Of a stretch of DNA of 64,000 bases, positions 37,412 through 46,671 are shown piece after piece. How positions within the stretch are numbered: position 1 is the stretch's first letter; every line of letters starts with the position of its first letter. The stretch comes from Gammaproteobacteria bacterium (GTDB lineage Bacteria > Pseudomonadota > Gammaproteobacteria > Steroidobacterales > Steroidobacteraceae), in assembly GCA_947469285.1 (NCBI GenBank), contig CANIOW010000002.1, positions 1-64,000 on the forward strand, read 5' to 3'. The notes under the pieces were generated by a model. That model saw nothing but the letters and a program-made list of their open reading frames with translations, searched no databases and was not told where the DNA came from. Both the position numbers and the translations under genes were made by a program.

Positions 37412-38561
37412 GGGCGGTCCAGCCGGTGTCTGGAACTTCCTGCAGGTACAGCGCGGCAATGCGCTCCTCGAGGAACTCGGCGCTCCAATGCATGGCTTGT
37501 AGTTGCTTTGCCCGCCGGTAAAACAGCTGCGGGTCGGCATCGATGGTGTAACCCATGCCGCCGTGGACCTGAATAGCGACCGCAGCAGCACGGCGGTACA
37601 TTTCGCAACACTGCAATTTTGCCATCGCGGCCAAGCGGCGAAACGGATAGCCCTGATCCAGCGCCCAGGCCGCCTGCTGCAGCAGCGTGCGGCATCCTTC
37701 CAGTTCTACGGCCACGTCGGCCAAGTAATGGGCGATGGCCTGAAACGCCCCAATCTGCTTGCCGAAAGCTTCGCGAACTTTGGCGTATTCCACGGTCATG
37801 TCATGCACGCGCGCCGCGCCACCGACGGCTTGCGCAGCCAGGGCGATCAAGGAACGGTACATGGCTGTCTGCCAATCCGCCACGATGCTCTCGCCGCCTT
37901 TCAGCACCCGCTCATCATCCAGCGCTACGTCAGACAGCTCCACGCGATACAAGGCTTCTCCCGCGAGGTTCGCCTGGTACTCCATCGATAGCCCGGGACT
38001 CGTCCGGTCAACCAGACAGGCAATCACCGCATCCGGTGCTTCGCCGGTCCGGGCCAACACCAGGAGGGCCGTCGCCGTTGCCGCATACGGCACCAAGTAT
38101 TTCGTGCCATTCAGCTGCAGCCGGCCACCCACACGGCTGGCGCGGCATTGAATGCCCGTGAGGGAGTCGCCGCTATCCGCTTCGAGGCTGGCCACGGTAA
38201 CGATCCCTGTGCCGCTGGCAATGTCTGGGAGCCAACGACGCTGCTGCTCCTGACTGCCTGCGACCTCCAGCAAGGAGGCCGCCAACACGGAGCTGACAAA
38301 GTGGGGCGACAATACCAGGCCGCGCCCAAATTCCTCATGGGCGATCATTAATTCAGTGGCCCCCAGCCCGAGCCCGCCATAAGGCTCGGCGATAGACAGC
38401 CCTGACAGGCCCACCTCGCCCATCGATTGCCAGCACGCTGTGGAATAACCCGGCGCATGGCCTTCGAGCGTTCTGAGCACCGGCAGTGGGACCACGTCCT
38501 CGCATAGACGGCGCGTCATATCACGCAGCATCTTTTGCTCTTCAGTGAATAGCAGATCCAT
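37404..38561 (-). CDS. Acyl-CoA dehydrogenase, beta-like subunit
   Basis: A 385-residue acyl-CoA dehydrogenase homologue: LFTEEQKMLRDMTRRLCEDVVP at the start, YAKVREAFGKQIGAFQAIAHYLADVA near 255, VQVHGGMGYTIDADPQLFYRRAK near 335. The C-terminal GGT-EI motif is absent (FLEERIAALYL), as in the partner subunit of heteromeric enzymes. The gene upstream on the same strand (38683-39873) encodes the full version, 121 bp away, so the two may form another alpha/beta pair. It overlaps the following hydratase by eight bases. Confidence 0.89.
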   Translation of the reverse strand: MDLLFTEEQKMLRDMTRRLCEDVVPLPVLRTLEGHAPGYSTACWQSMGEVGLSGLSIAEPYGGLGLGATELMIAHEEFGRGLVLSPHFVSSVLAASLLEVAGSQEQQRRWLPDIASGTGIVTVASLEADSGDSLTGIQCRASRVGGRLQLNGTKYLVPYAATATALLVLARTGEAPDAVIACLVDRTSPGLSMEYQANLAGEALYRVELSDVALDDERVLKGGESIVADWQTAMYRSLIALAAQAVGGAARVHDMTVEYAKVREAFGKQIGAFQAIAHYLADVAVELEGCRTLLQQAAWALDQGYPFRRLAAMAKLQCCEMYRRAAAVAIQVHGGMGYTIDADPQLFYRRAKQLQAMHWSAEFLEERIAALYLQEVPDTGWTARV

Positions 38562-38682
38562 TCAATATCACCCGGCAGCTTGAAGAAGGAGCGCAGGATC
38601 GCCAGCCAGCAGGACTGTCGACCGTTCAACGGGGCTCGGCGCCGGCCAAGCCGGGCGTCGTGCCATGGTCAGTGGGTCATGG

Positions 38683-39873
38683 TCAGTTCACATAGGGCAG
38701 CCCAAGTCCGCGGCGGGCGATGATGTTTTTCTGAATCTCAGAGGTGCCCGCACCGATGGTATCCAAGGCAGTGGCGCGGTAGGCCCATTCCCACTTGCCG
38801 TGGGTTGGCGCGTCGGCGGACGACTTATGTAGCAGCCCACGCGGCCCAAGGATGTCGATCATGGTATTTGCCATGCGCTGGGTCAGCACGGTCATGTAAA
38901 GCTTAAACATTGCGGCCTCCACAGCCGGCACGCCGCCCTGGCAGGCGGAATCGATCACCCGGCGCTGCAACATCTTGGCGGTTTCCACTTGCGCCGTCAG
39001 TTGCGCCATCACGCGACGCACCGCCGGCAGAGCGCTCAAGGGGCCACCGTCACGTGTTTCAGTCTTGACGTAGTCCCACATCAGCTCCAACTTGGCCTCT
39101 ACCGGGCTGATGGTGTAGATGGAAAAACGCTCCAGATCCAAGGCTTCACAGATGTAGACCCAGCCTTTGTTCAGCTCGCCGACCAAGTAGTCGTCATGCA
39201 CCCAAACGTTATCCAGAAATACCTGGTTGGTGCGGTGCTCGCCCAGCGTCTCGATGGCGCGCACGGTGATACCCGGGTGGCTCATGGGTACCAGGAAAAC
39301 GCTAATGCCCTTGTGCTTGGCTGCCGTCGGGTCCGTGCGTACCGCCAGCCAGTACCAGTCGGCGAAGTGTGCCGAGGTGTTCCAGGTCTTCTGGCCGTTG
39401 ATCAGCCAGCCGTCGCCGCTTTTCTCCGCCTTCGTTTTCAGCGAGGCGAGATCCGAGCCCGCACTGGGCTCGGAGTAGCCGAGGGCAAATTCGATCTCGG
39501 CGTGGCGGATCTGCGGCAGGAACTCCGCCTTGAGCTTGTCAGACCCATGACGGATCAAGGACTTGCCAATAATGCCAACCCCCTTACCGATCAAAGGGGC
39601 GCCCACCCGAGCCAGTTCCTCGTTTAACAGATATTCATAAATACCGTCTTTGTCACTGCCCCCAAACTGGGCCGGCCAGGACATTCCCAGATAGCCACGG
39701 GCCGCCATTTCACGGTTGAACCGCCGACGGGCCGGGGTGTCGGAGAGCATCGAATCGGTATCACGATCGGGGGCCATGACATCCGCGGCATCTGGCAGTT
39801 GCGCCTGCTCGTGGATGAAGGCCCGCACCTCGTTGATGAAATCCTGCTCTGCCGCGCTGAATTCGAAGTTCAT
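38683..39873 (-). CDS. Acyl-CoA dehydrogenase, alpha-like subunit
   Basis: A 396-residue acyl-CoA dehydrogenase: MSWPAQFGGSDKDGIYEYLL, FALGYSEPSAGSDLASLKTKAE near 130-150, GQKTWNTSAHFADWYWLAVRT and the end IGAGTSEIQKNIIARRGLGLP. The complete C-terminal motif marks the catalytic subunit. It probably works with the beta-like protein encoded next. It diverges from the P450 gene over 157 bp. Confidence 0.92.
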   Translation of the reverse strand: MNFEFSAAEQDFINEVRAFIHEQAQLPDAADVMAPDRDTDSMLSDTPARRRFNREMAARGYLGMSWPAQFGGSDKDGIYEYLLNEELARVGAPLIGKGVGIIGKSLIRHGSDKLKAEFLPQIRHAEIEFALGYSEPSAGSDLASLKTKAEKSGDGWLINGQKTWNTSAHFADWYWLAVRTDPTAAKHKGISVFLVPMSHPGITVRAIETLGEHRTNQVFLDNVWVHDDYLVGELNKGWVYICEALDLERFSIYTISPVEAKLELMWDYVKTETRDGGPLSALPAVRRVMAQLTAQVETAKMLQRRVIDSACQGGVPAVEAAMFKLYMTVLTQRMANTMIDILGPRGLLHKSSADAPTHGKWEWAYRATALDTIGAGTSEIQKNIIARRGLGLPYVN

Positions 39874-40030
39874 TGCACACTGTCCGTTAGGCGCCAGCTC
39901 ACCTCGAGATGGCTAGCCTGCTGCTGCTGAGGCTCGAGATTAACGATGAGCAGCCCTCAAGTACAACTCGCGTTGGCCCACGCCGCTGACGCGAGTAACA
40001 TCTGAGCGCCTCTTCACCTATGGTGGTCCC

Positions 40031-41212
40031 ATGCCAAATTTCTACCATCCCTATTCCGATGCGTTTCTGGCGGACCCCTGGCCGGTGTTTCGCCGCATGC
40101 GCGACGAGGCGCCCGCTTATTTCGTCGAAGACTTGAATACCTGGGCCCTGTCCAGATTCGAGGACGTATGGCAGGCAGGCCAAGATAAAAAGCACTACAC
40201 CGCGAACCACGGCACCACGCTGGATGCCTTGGTAGGGGGCTGGACCACCCCCGCGGCCTTTGTGTTCATGGACCCACCGGAACACACGCTGTACCGGGGA
40301 CTGGTCGCGCCGCTCTACCAGAAAGGGTCGGTCGACGCGCTAGAGCAGAAACTGCGTGCCGTGACCCGGAAACTGCTGGCGCCAGCGCTGCAGGCCGGTG
40401 AACTGGAAATCTACCAGCTGGCCACCGCCGTTGGCCTGCACACCATTGCCGATTTCATTGGCGTCGACTATGCAGATCTGGCGCACGCCCGCCGCCTGCT
40501 CGACATCTTCTTCCGCCGCGAGCCTGGTATTCAGGGCACTACCCCTCAGGGCAATCAGGCCCTTGGCGAACTCCAAGCCTTCATCATGCAGTTGGTCCAT
40601 GGCTTTCGCGTCAAAGCGCCTGCCAAGAACACTCATGCCGATGCCTGGCTCAACGCCATGATCAACGGCAAGCAGATGACCGATGAACAGATCTTCTTCA
40701 CCATGTTCTCGCTGACCGTGACCGGGTCCGACACGCTGGCACTGGCCTGCGCCGGTACCATTTTCAATCTGTCACAGCACCCGGAGCAGTTTGCGGCCGT
40801 GCGTGCCGACCACAGCCTCGTGCCGCACGCGTTCGCCGAGACGGTGCGCTACGACCAGCCCACCAACATCCTCGGCCGGCGGGTGGTGCAAGACTTGGAA
40901 CTGCACGGCGAAACCCTCCGTGCGGGGCAAAACGTGGTGTGGCTCTTCGCCTCGGCCAACCGGGACGAGCGGGAGTTCCCGGACGCCGACCAGTACCAAA
41001 TCTCGCGGCGGCCGCGGCGAAACTTGTCCTTTGGTACGGGACTGCATGCCTGCCTTGGCATTCATCTGGCGCGCCTAGAGGGCAAGATTATTCTAGAGGA
41101 ACTGCTGGCGGCTATTCCCGAATACGAGGTGCAAACACCGCGGTGCACGCGCGTGTACGGCGAGTTCCTGCAGGGCTACAACCACGTGCCCATCACCTTC
41201 CGTCCGCAGTAG
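40031..41212 (+). CDS. Cytochrome P450
   Basis: A 393-residue soluble bacterial P450 (CYP). The haem-ligand loop FGTGLHACLGIHLAR is near residues 332-346. The I-helix reads FSLTVTGSDTLALACAG, with the usual acid-Thr pair as D-T near 240. ExxR appears as ETVRY in AFAETVRYDQP. There is no membrane anchor. It likely hydroxylates the alkyl side chain or ring of the compound degraded by this cluster. It lies alone on the plus strand between the acyl-CoA dehydrogenase and the two TetR genes; electron partners are not in this window. Confidence 0.95.
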   Translation: MPNFYHPYSDAFLADPWPVFRRMRDEAPAYFVEDLNTWALSRFEDVWQAGQDKKHYTANHGTTLDALVGGWTTPAAFVFMDPPEHTLYRGLVAPLYQKGSVDALEQKLRAVTRKLLAPALQAGELEIYQLATAVGLHTIADFIGVDYADLAHARRLLDIFFRREPGIQGTTPQGNQALGELQAFIMQLVHGFRVKAPAKNTHADAWLNAMINGKQMTDEQIFFTMFSLTVTGSDTLALACAGTIFNLSQHPEQFAAVRADHSLVPHAFAETVRYDQPTNILGRRVVQDLELHGETLRAGQNVVWLFASANRDEREFPDADQYQISRRPRRNLSFGTGLHACLGIHLARLEGKIILEELLAAIPEYEVQTPRCTRVYGEFLQGYNHVPITFRPQ

Positions 41213-41213
41213 C

Positions 41214-41834
41214 TTAAGTCGTCAGATATTTGAGGGCTGCCGCCGAGAGCATCTGCACCAAGGCTTCTTCGCTCAAAGTAGGCGCAGGGTCACAGAGGTA
41301 GCGCTCCATGGCGCCCACGCACATGTAGTTACAGACCGACATGGCCGTGTCCAGGCAGTCAATTTTTATCTCGGCGCGGTGCTGCTGAAAAAAGGCGTGC
41401 ACGGTCGTATACAAGTAGGTTTCGGGCGTTAACCGGCCCGCGTCAGCGTCGTCTGGCGCCATGGTACGTGGCCACGGTTGGAACACCAGCGGGTTTGACT
41501 TGCGGGCCGCTAGAATTAACCACAGCACCTTAGGCACGCTCTCTGCCAGCGGCTGGTGCATGGAAGCCAACAACTGCGCCCGCACCGGTAAAAAACCGTA
41601 GATCACGGCGTGTTCCAGCAGGGCCGCTACGATCGCTTCCTTGCGTGGGAAATATTGGTAGACCGTGCCAATGCTGACACCCGCTACCTTGGCGATATGG
41701 TTGGTGGTCGCCGCGGCATAGCCCTTGCTGGCAATGATCGACTGGGCGGCCTGCAGAATGTTATCCACGGTTGCACGGGAACGCGGCTGCGTCGGCCGCT
41801 TACGCGGCGAGGAAGCCAGCGCCGTCGTCGTCAT
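41214..41834 (-). CDS. TetR-family transcriptional regulator (second sister)
   Basis: About 206 residues. The N-terminal helix-turn-helix reads TVDNILQAAQSIIASKGYAAATTNHIAKVAGVSIGTVYQYFPRKEAIVAALLEHA, the classic TetR pattern. The C-terminal ligand domain is strongly diverged. The frame can start at TTG 41867 overlapping the preceding stop, or at ATG 41834 which abuts GGAG. The N-terminal domain is nearly the same as in the neighbour at 41864-42484, so these are sister genes from tandem duplication with divergent ligand domains. It ends one base past the P450 stop on the opposite strand. Confidence 0.86.
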   Translation of the reverse strand: MTTTALASSPRKRPTQPRSRATVDNILQAAQSIIASKGYAAATTNHIAKVAGVSIGTVYQYFPRKEAIVAALLEHAVIYGFLPVRAQLLASMHQPLAESVPKVLWLILAARKSNPLVFQPWPRTMAPDDADAGRLTPETYLYTTVHAFFQQHRAEIKIDCLDTAMSVCNYMCVGAMERYLCDPAPTLSEEALVQMLSAAALKYLTT

Positions 41835-41863
41835 CTCCGTCGCTTTGTTTTGCAAGCCTTGGC

Positions 41864-42484
41864 TCAACTAGCGAGATATTTAAGTGTGGCAGCCGCGAGG
41901 TTATCCAAAAACACGGTCTCCCCCATCTTCGGCGGGCTTTCATTCAGATAAGTATCCACTGCGCCCACGACGAGATATTCGATAACGTTCATGGCCACTT
42001 CCAGATCTTCAACCCGGATCTCACCGCGATGCTCCTGGAAAAAAGCGCGCGTGGTGGTGCACAGAAAAGTTTCTGGAGTGAGCGGCGGAGCGTCATCCCC
42101 AAACCGCGTCAAGTCACGCGGCAAGCCCTGAAAGATCGCGGCGCGCGTTCTGCGCGCCACGAGGATTAAACGCAGGACCTCCGGCATGCACTCGCGCAGT
42201 GGCGTGTGCATGTTGCTCAGCAGAAACTGTCGTATTGGCCCGGAGACATTGATGACGGCATTTTCGAGCAGCGCCGCCACAATCGCTTCTTTGCGTGGGA
42301 AGTATTGGTAGACCGTCCCGATACTAACGCCTGCCACCTCGGCGATGAGATTGGTGGTTGCGGCCTCGTAGCCGCGGCTGGCAATAATGGATTCGGCCGC
42401 CTGCAAGATACAGTCAACCGTGACGCGTGCGCGCGGCTGGCTCGGTAATTTACGCGACGTTGTCGCCGCGGCGGTTGCTTTCAT
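41864..42484 (-). CDS. TetR-family transcriptional regulator (first sister)
   Basis: About 206 residues with the TetR helix-turn-helix TVDCILQAAESIIASRGYEAATTNLIAEVAGVSIGTVYQYFPRKEAI. I chose ATG 42484, just after a G-rich run; the frame upstream is not conserved. The C-terminal dimer and ligand domain shares the general layout with its sister but not close identity. It is likely the local repressor for the TonB receptor, P450 or adjacent catabolic operons, which is inference from position. Confidence 0.86.
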   Translation of the reverse strand: MKATAAATTSRKLPSQPRARVTVDCILQAAESIIASRGYEAATTNLIAEVAGVSIGTVYQYFPRKEAIVAALLENAVINVSGPIRQFLLSNMHTPLRECMPEVLRLILVARRTRAAIFQGLPRDLTRFGDDAPPLTPETFLCTTTRAFFQEHRGEIRVEDLEVAMNVIEYLVVGAVDTYLNESPPKMGETVFLDNLAAATLKYLAS

Positions 42485-42697
42485 GTTTTCAACCCCCCCC
42501 GGGGCACCACCGTGGTAGTCACCACGCTGGTGTGTTGAACACCTGCGCCTCGCCGCGGCGGTTGAAACCGCCACAGCCCAGTGGCCACACGGACGTGCCA
42601 CGACTGAACTTAGCGCTTATTCAATGCATTTTGCAAGATGTGGCGAAAATGCCACAAGTGCCGGCGCCCAACGGTGAACGGCTGCCGGCAAAGGAGG

Positions 42698-42724
42698 GTC
42701 CCTGGTGGCCGCGCCACCAGGGAC
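42698..42724 (-). terminator. Perfect hairpin after the TonB receptor gene
   Basis: GTCCCTGGTGGC and its exact reverse complement GCCACCAGGGAC (12-bp arms, 3-base loop) lie 32 bp past the stop of the minus-strand TonB receptor gene. On the minus strand the hairpin is followed by CCTCCTTTG, a weak U-tract. This is a probable transcription terminator. Confidence 0.72.
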
Positions 42725-42755
42725 ATCACGCCGCAGACCAGCGCTTAAACCCGTG

Positions 42756-45128
42756 TTACCACTTGTACCGCGCCTGGATCGCCACCTGCCGGCCACGGTC
42801 CACGAGCGCCGCGTAGGAGCCAGGCGTGGCCACGGCATTGTTCGCCAGACTGATGGTCTGTTCGTCGGTCAGGTTCTTGCCCACCAGTGCGGCCTCCCAC
42901 TTGCCATCGGCGCTGCCGAGGCCAAGCCGCAGGTCCCACCGCTGCCACTTCACCTGACGCGAAGTCGCATCGTTGGTCCCCAGCAGGTCGTAGCTGTCGG
43001 AGAACGACAACACGAGATCGCCGGAGAACTGCAGCGTGCTGCCCACCGGAACGACCGCACCAAGCCGGGCGCTACCGCTGTACTTCGGCGAGAAGGCCGG
43101 GGATTTCCCCGAAAGGTCCTGCGTGCAACCCACGGGGGTCGCTTGCAGCTGCACCACCGTGCAGCCTGCATTCGCGTAGTTCTTGAACTTGGCATCCAAC
43201 GTCGCCACGTTCACCCCCAGCCGCCAGACATCGTTCAGCCGCCAGGCCGCGTCGAGCTCAACTCCGCGCGTCGACAGGGCACCGGCATTGGTCACCTTGA
43301 TGAAGGTCGTGGTGTCGGTGAACTGCACGGCGGCATTTTGCAGATTGCTGTACTGGCTGTCGAACACCGCCACGTTGACCGACAAGCGGCCGTTCAGCCA
43401 CACGGATTTCGCCCCCACTTCGAACGCACGAACGCTCTCTGGGTCATAGCTCATGTTATCCACCAGACCCGTCGTTTCCGAGGAGTCAAAGCCGCCCGCC
43501 TTGAAGCCCTTCGAATAGCTGCCGTAGAGCGACATATCGTCCGTCGCCTTGTACTGCACGCTCACCGACGGCAGGAAGGCGCTGTCCTTGATCTTGCTGG
43601 AAGTCGTATGTTTCGTCATGCCTGTGAAGGCGCTGGCGAAGGACTGGAGGTCCAAAAAGCCGCCAAACGCCGTGCCCGTGATTTCAGTGTAGGAGTTGGC
43701 AAACGGGTCGTGGTTGGTGTTGCTCTTGCCGTACGAGGTCCCGGATTTATCCGAGGTCGTCCAGCGCGCGCCCACGGTTGCCGACAGCTGGTCGGTGAAC
43801 GGCCAGGTGACCGCGCCGAAAGCCGAGTAGGCGGTTTCCTTCTGGAGCAGCCCGACGTTCAGACCGAGCGGGGTGAGCGCCGACAGGATACCCGGTGGCA
43901 GACCACCGAATTGCGCCGGGATAGTCTCGAGGAAGGAGATGATGGGAGTCAGGAACTCCAAGGAGATCGAGGAGTCGGTGTCCAAATGGTTCTGAATGGC
44001 GTAGACGCCAGCGATGTATTTCAGCTTCGAGTCGTCCGGCGAGGTGAGCCGCAGCTCAAAGCTGGTCTGGTCGTAGGATTCATCCTGGTTGTACCCAAAG
44101 AACGGCACCGGAATGCCGGAGGGGTCACCCGAGGTGTACATGTTGTACTTGGAATATGCCACCTGCCCAAAGAGGCCCACACCATCGCCGTGGCGCTCCA
44201 CCGTCAACGCCACTTCGCGGTTTTCCAGCGACCCCCTGGCCCCCGGAATGCCGCTGCGCCGGTTGTCGGCCACCGTCTCCGTGCCCAAGGCCAGCGCGTA
44301 CGTGCAGGCGCCGGAAGGTGTAAAGGGCGCGGCCGGCGGGCAATTGGTCAGCTGGGTAGCGGCAGGCACCACCGCGTCCTGCTTGCCGAACTCGCCCTTC
44401 AGGACCACCGTCCAGTCCTCGTTCGGCTGCCAGTCCAGCGTGATACGGCCAAACTTGTCCTTCACGCCCGGGTTGCGGTCGCCCGACGAGAGGTTCTTGA
44501 GCCAGCCACCCAGATCGGAATAGTGAGTCGCCAGGCGGATGCCCACGGTGTCGCTCAGCGGCCCGCCTACAGCCACGTCGGTCACGAGTTCCTGGCCCAC
44601 AAATTCGTAAGAGGCCGACGCGTCGCCTTCCCACTCCTTACCAGGCCGGCGCGTGGTGACGCTGAAAGCACCGCCAATGGCGTTATTGCCAAAGTAAGTG
44701 CTCTGCGGCCCGCGCAGCACTTCGACGCGCGCCAAGTCGACAAAGTTGCCACGGGTATAGCGCGCACGGCCGTGGTAAACGCCGTCCACAAAGGTGGCCA
44801 CCGACTGCTCGAAACCAGCGTTGTTACCTGACCCCACGCCACGAATCGTCAGCGAGTCGGAAATGGTTCCCTTCGCGACATAGACGTTGGCCAGCCGGGT
44901 GGAAAAATCTTCCAGGGTGGTGATGTTCTGGCGGGCCAAGGCCTCGCCCGTTGCCACGATGACGGAAATGGGCACGTCTTTGAGGTTCTGCACGCGCTTT
45001 TGCGCGGTGACCACGATCTCCTCTAGGGCCCCCGTGTCTTTAACGGGTGTTGCGGCCGCATACGCGGTGCCAATGGAACCCACCATCGCGAGGCCGGTCA
45101 ATGCCAGGCCAGTGCGGAATAGACGCAT
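42756..45128 (-). CDS. TonB-dependent outer-membrane receptor
   Basis: About 790 residues. A signal peptide (RTGLALTGLAMVGSIGTAYA) is followed by the TonB-box-like EEIVVTAQKR near residues 38-47 and the plug domain (DVPISVIV to RGVGSGNNAGFEQSV). A 22-strand barrel follows and the C-terminus ends in the aromatic residue of IQARYKW. ATG 45128 is chosen because GAGGGGG lies upstream; the longer frame starts only at TTG. This IroN/FyuA-like type in degradation clusters imports hydrophobic compounds, such as steroids. It diverges from the phosphotransferase gene over 284 bp. Confidence 0.93.
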   Translation of the reverse strand: MRLFRTGLALTGLAMVGSIGTAYAAATPVKDTGALEEIVVTAQKRVQNLKDVPISVIVATGEALARQNITTLEDFSTRLANVYVAKGTISDSLTIRGVGSGNNAGFEQSVATFVDGVYHGRARYTRGNFVDLARVEVLRGPQSTYFGNNAIGGAFSVTTRRPGKEWEGDASASYEFVGQELVTDVAVGGPLSDTVGIRLATHYSDLGGWLKNLSSGDRNPGVKDKFGRITLDWQPNEDWTVVLKGEFGKQDAVVPAATQLTNCPPAAPFTPSGACTYALALGTETVADNRRSGIPGARGSLENREVALTVERHGDGVGLFGQVAYSKYNMYTSGDPSGIPVPFFGYNQDESYDQTSFELRLTSPDDSKLKYIAGVYAIQNHLDTDSSISLEFLTPIISFLETIPAQFGGLPPGILSALTPLGLNVGLLQKETAYSAFGAVTWPFTDQLSATVGARWTTSDKSGTSYGKSNTNHDPFANSYTEITGTAFGGFLDLQSFASAFTGMTKHTTSSKIKDSAFLPSVSVQYKATDDMSLYGSYSKGFKAGGFDSSETTGLVDNMSYDPESVRAFEVGAKSVWLNGRLSVNVAVFDSQYSNLQNAAVQFTDTTTFIKVTNAGALSTRGVELDAAWRLNDVWRLGVNVATLDAKFKNYANAGCTVVQLQATPVGCTQDLSGKSPAFSPKYSGSARLGAVVPVGSTLQFSGDLVLSFSDSYDLLGTNDATSRQVKWQRWDLRLGLGSADGKWEAALVGKNLTDEQTISLANNAVATPGSYAALVDRGRQVAIQARYKW

Positions 45129-45412
45129 CTTAAGATACCCCCTCAAAAACAGAATGAAAGCCGAGTGCGAACCACATCACGCAACGATGACGCTGCAGTC
45201 CATGGCTAACCCTAGAACAGCCTGTTGCTCAGTTACAACTCAGGTTTCCGCGGCTCTGGCTCCTCCAGTGCGGCAGGGGCCTTAAAAAAACCGATGAGTT
45301 TCCACCGAGAGGCTCTCCTCGGATGCCGGCGAATACGAGTACCAACTGAGCAACACCAAAGCGAAGGTAAAGACCCCGTCGGATCCTTCCCCGACCGCCA
45401 GCATGCTGTTTT
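45129..45412. promoter_or_regulatory. Divergent control region with inverted 12-bp repeats
   Basis: The gap between the TonB receptor and the phosphotransferase gene carries TGTTGCTCAGTT at 45223-45234 and its exact reverse complement AACTGAGCAACA at 45344-45355, 109 bp apart. Each faces one of the two divergent genes. They may be operator sites. A shorter match, AACTGAGCA, lies at 46531-46539 upstream of the Rieske oxygenase gene. The regulator is not known; one of the local TetR proteins is a candidate. Confidence 0.55.
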
Positions 45413-46495
45413 ATGACCATAGACCGCCAGACGCTGTTTTCAGGCACCGAGGCGCCGCCGCCCGCTCTGGCGCTCGACGTGCCGCGGCTCGCCGCTTACC
45501 TCAAGGGCAAGGTGGAGGGACTGGGCGAGTCGTTTACGGTGGAAAAATTCAAGGGCGGCCAGTCCAACCCCACCTACAAACTCACGGCGACGGACAGCGG
45601 GCACAGTTTTGTCCTGCGCCGCCGCCCGCCGCAGATCCTGATCTCCGCCGCGCATGACATTGCGCGCGAATTCAAAGTCATGTCGGCCCAATACGCCGCC
45701 GGCTTTCCGGTGCCCCGTGGTTACTGGTATTGCGCTGACGAAAGCGTTATCGGCTCCGCCTTTTATATCGTGAGCTACCACGCGGGCCGCATTTTCTGGA
45801 ACGTCGAGCTGCAGGGAGTGGCCGCCACCGATCGAGCGCGCATTTACGATGACATGAACACCCGTCTGGTAGAGCTGCATGCGCAGGATTACCGCGCGTT
45901 GCCGCTCGACAACCTGGGCCGTCCCACCGGCTACACGGCACGCAACCTGGCGCGCTGGTCCAGGGCCTATGTCCAGTCGCAGCGGGTCGAGATTCCGGAC
46001 ATGGACTGGCTGGTGGCACATTTACCGGCGAGAGTGCCCAGCGAGGAGCCGGTCAGCTTCATTCATGGCGATTTTGGCCTCCACAACCTCATTATCCACC
46101 CCGAACAACCCAAAATCGTGGCCGTGCTGGACTGGGAAATGTCGACGATTGGCAACCCGTTGATTGACCTCACCCATAACTGCCGCGCCTGGTGGGAACC
46201 CACCGACCTCGGCGGCGCGGCCAGCAGCCTGCGCGGACAGGACCTCGAGTCGCTGGGCATTCCGTCCATGGACAGCTATATCGACCTCTACTGCCGTCGC
46301 GCCGGCATCAGCGAACTGCCCTACCGTGACTTCTATTTCAGTTTCGTCCAGTTTCGCTTTGCGGCCATTATCCAGGGCATTTTAAAGCGCGCAGACTCCG
46401 GCAACAACGCCAGTGGCCTGCTGCTGCAGCGGCAGGAGCGGGTGTTTGAATTTGCCGCCATGGCCCGGGCCACCCTAGAAGGCCGCGCGACCTAA
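45413..46495 (+). CDS. Phosphotransferase-family protein (acyl-CoA dehydrogenase N-terminal-like kinase)
   Basis: A 360-residue aminoglycoside-phosphotransferase/choline-kinase fold protein, close to the ACAD10/11 N-terminal family. Motifs: FKGGQSNPTYKLTA near residue 45 for the nucleotide loop, the catalytic loop SFIHGDFGLHNLIIHPE near 215-231 and VLDWEMSTIGNPLIDL near 238-253. In mammals and some bacteria these kinases phosphorylate hydroxyacyl-CoA; here the substrate is inferred to be a hydroxyacyl-CoA or alcohol. It is cytoplasmic and the first of a plus-strand group. Confidence 0.88.
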   Translation: MTIDRQTLFSGTEAPPPALALDVPRLAAYLKGKVEGLGESFTVEKFKGGQSNPTYKLTATDSGHSFVLRRRPPQILISAAHDIAREFKVMSAQYAAGFPVPRGYWYCADESVIGSAFYIVSYHAGRIFWNVELQGVAATDRARIYDDMNTRLVELHAQDYRALPLDNLGRPTGYTARNLARWSRAYVQSQRVEIPDMDWLVAHLPARVPSEEPVSFIHGDFGLHNLIIHPEQPKIVAVLDWEMSTIGNPLIDLTHNCRAWWEPTDLGGAASSLRGQDLESLGIPSMDSYIDLYCRRAGISELPYRDFYFSFVQFRFAAIIQGILKRADSGNNASGLLLQRQERVFEFAAMARATLEGRAT

Positions 46496-46671
46496 GCCGC
46501 CAGGCACCGGCCGCCCAGTAAGTGAGTAGGAACTGAGCACGCTCTTACCTATTGTCAGGCGGTGCAAAGCAAACCCACGGCGCGGGCAAAGACCACCACC
46601 GACCGGCCAAGTACCCGATGGCTGCGCCGACAGCACACTTACAGTTTTCCCGGAGATTCGGAGTCGCAATC

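Noticed and set aside
42705-44831. 708-codon open frame on the plus strand across the TonB receptor gene
   Set aside because: It is the antisense of a clearly coding TonB receptor with signal peptide, plug and barrel end. Its own translation is rich in Arg, His and Gly without any family pattern.
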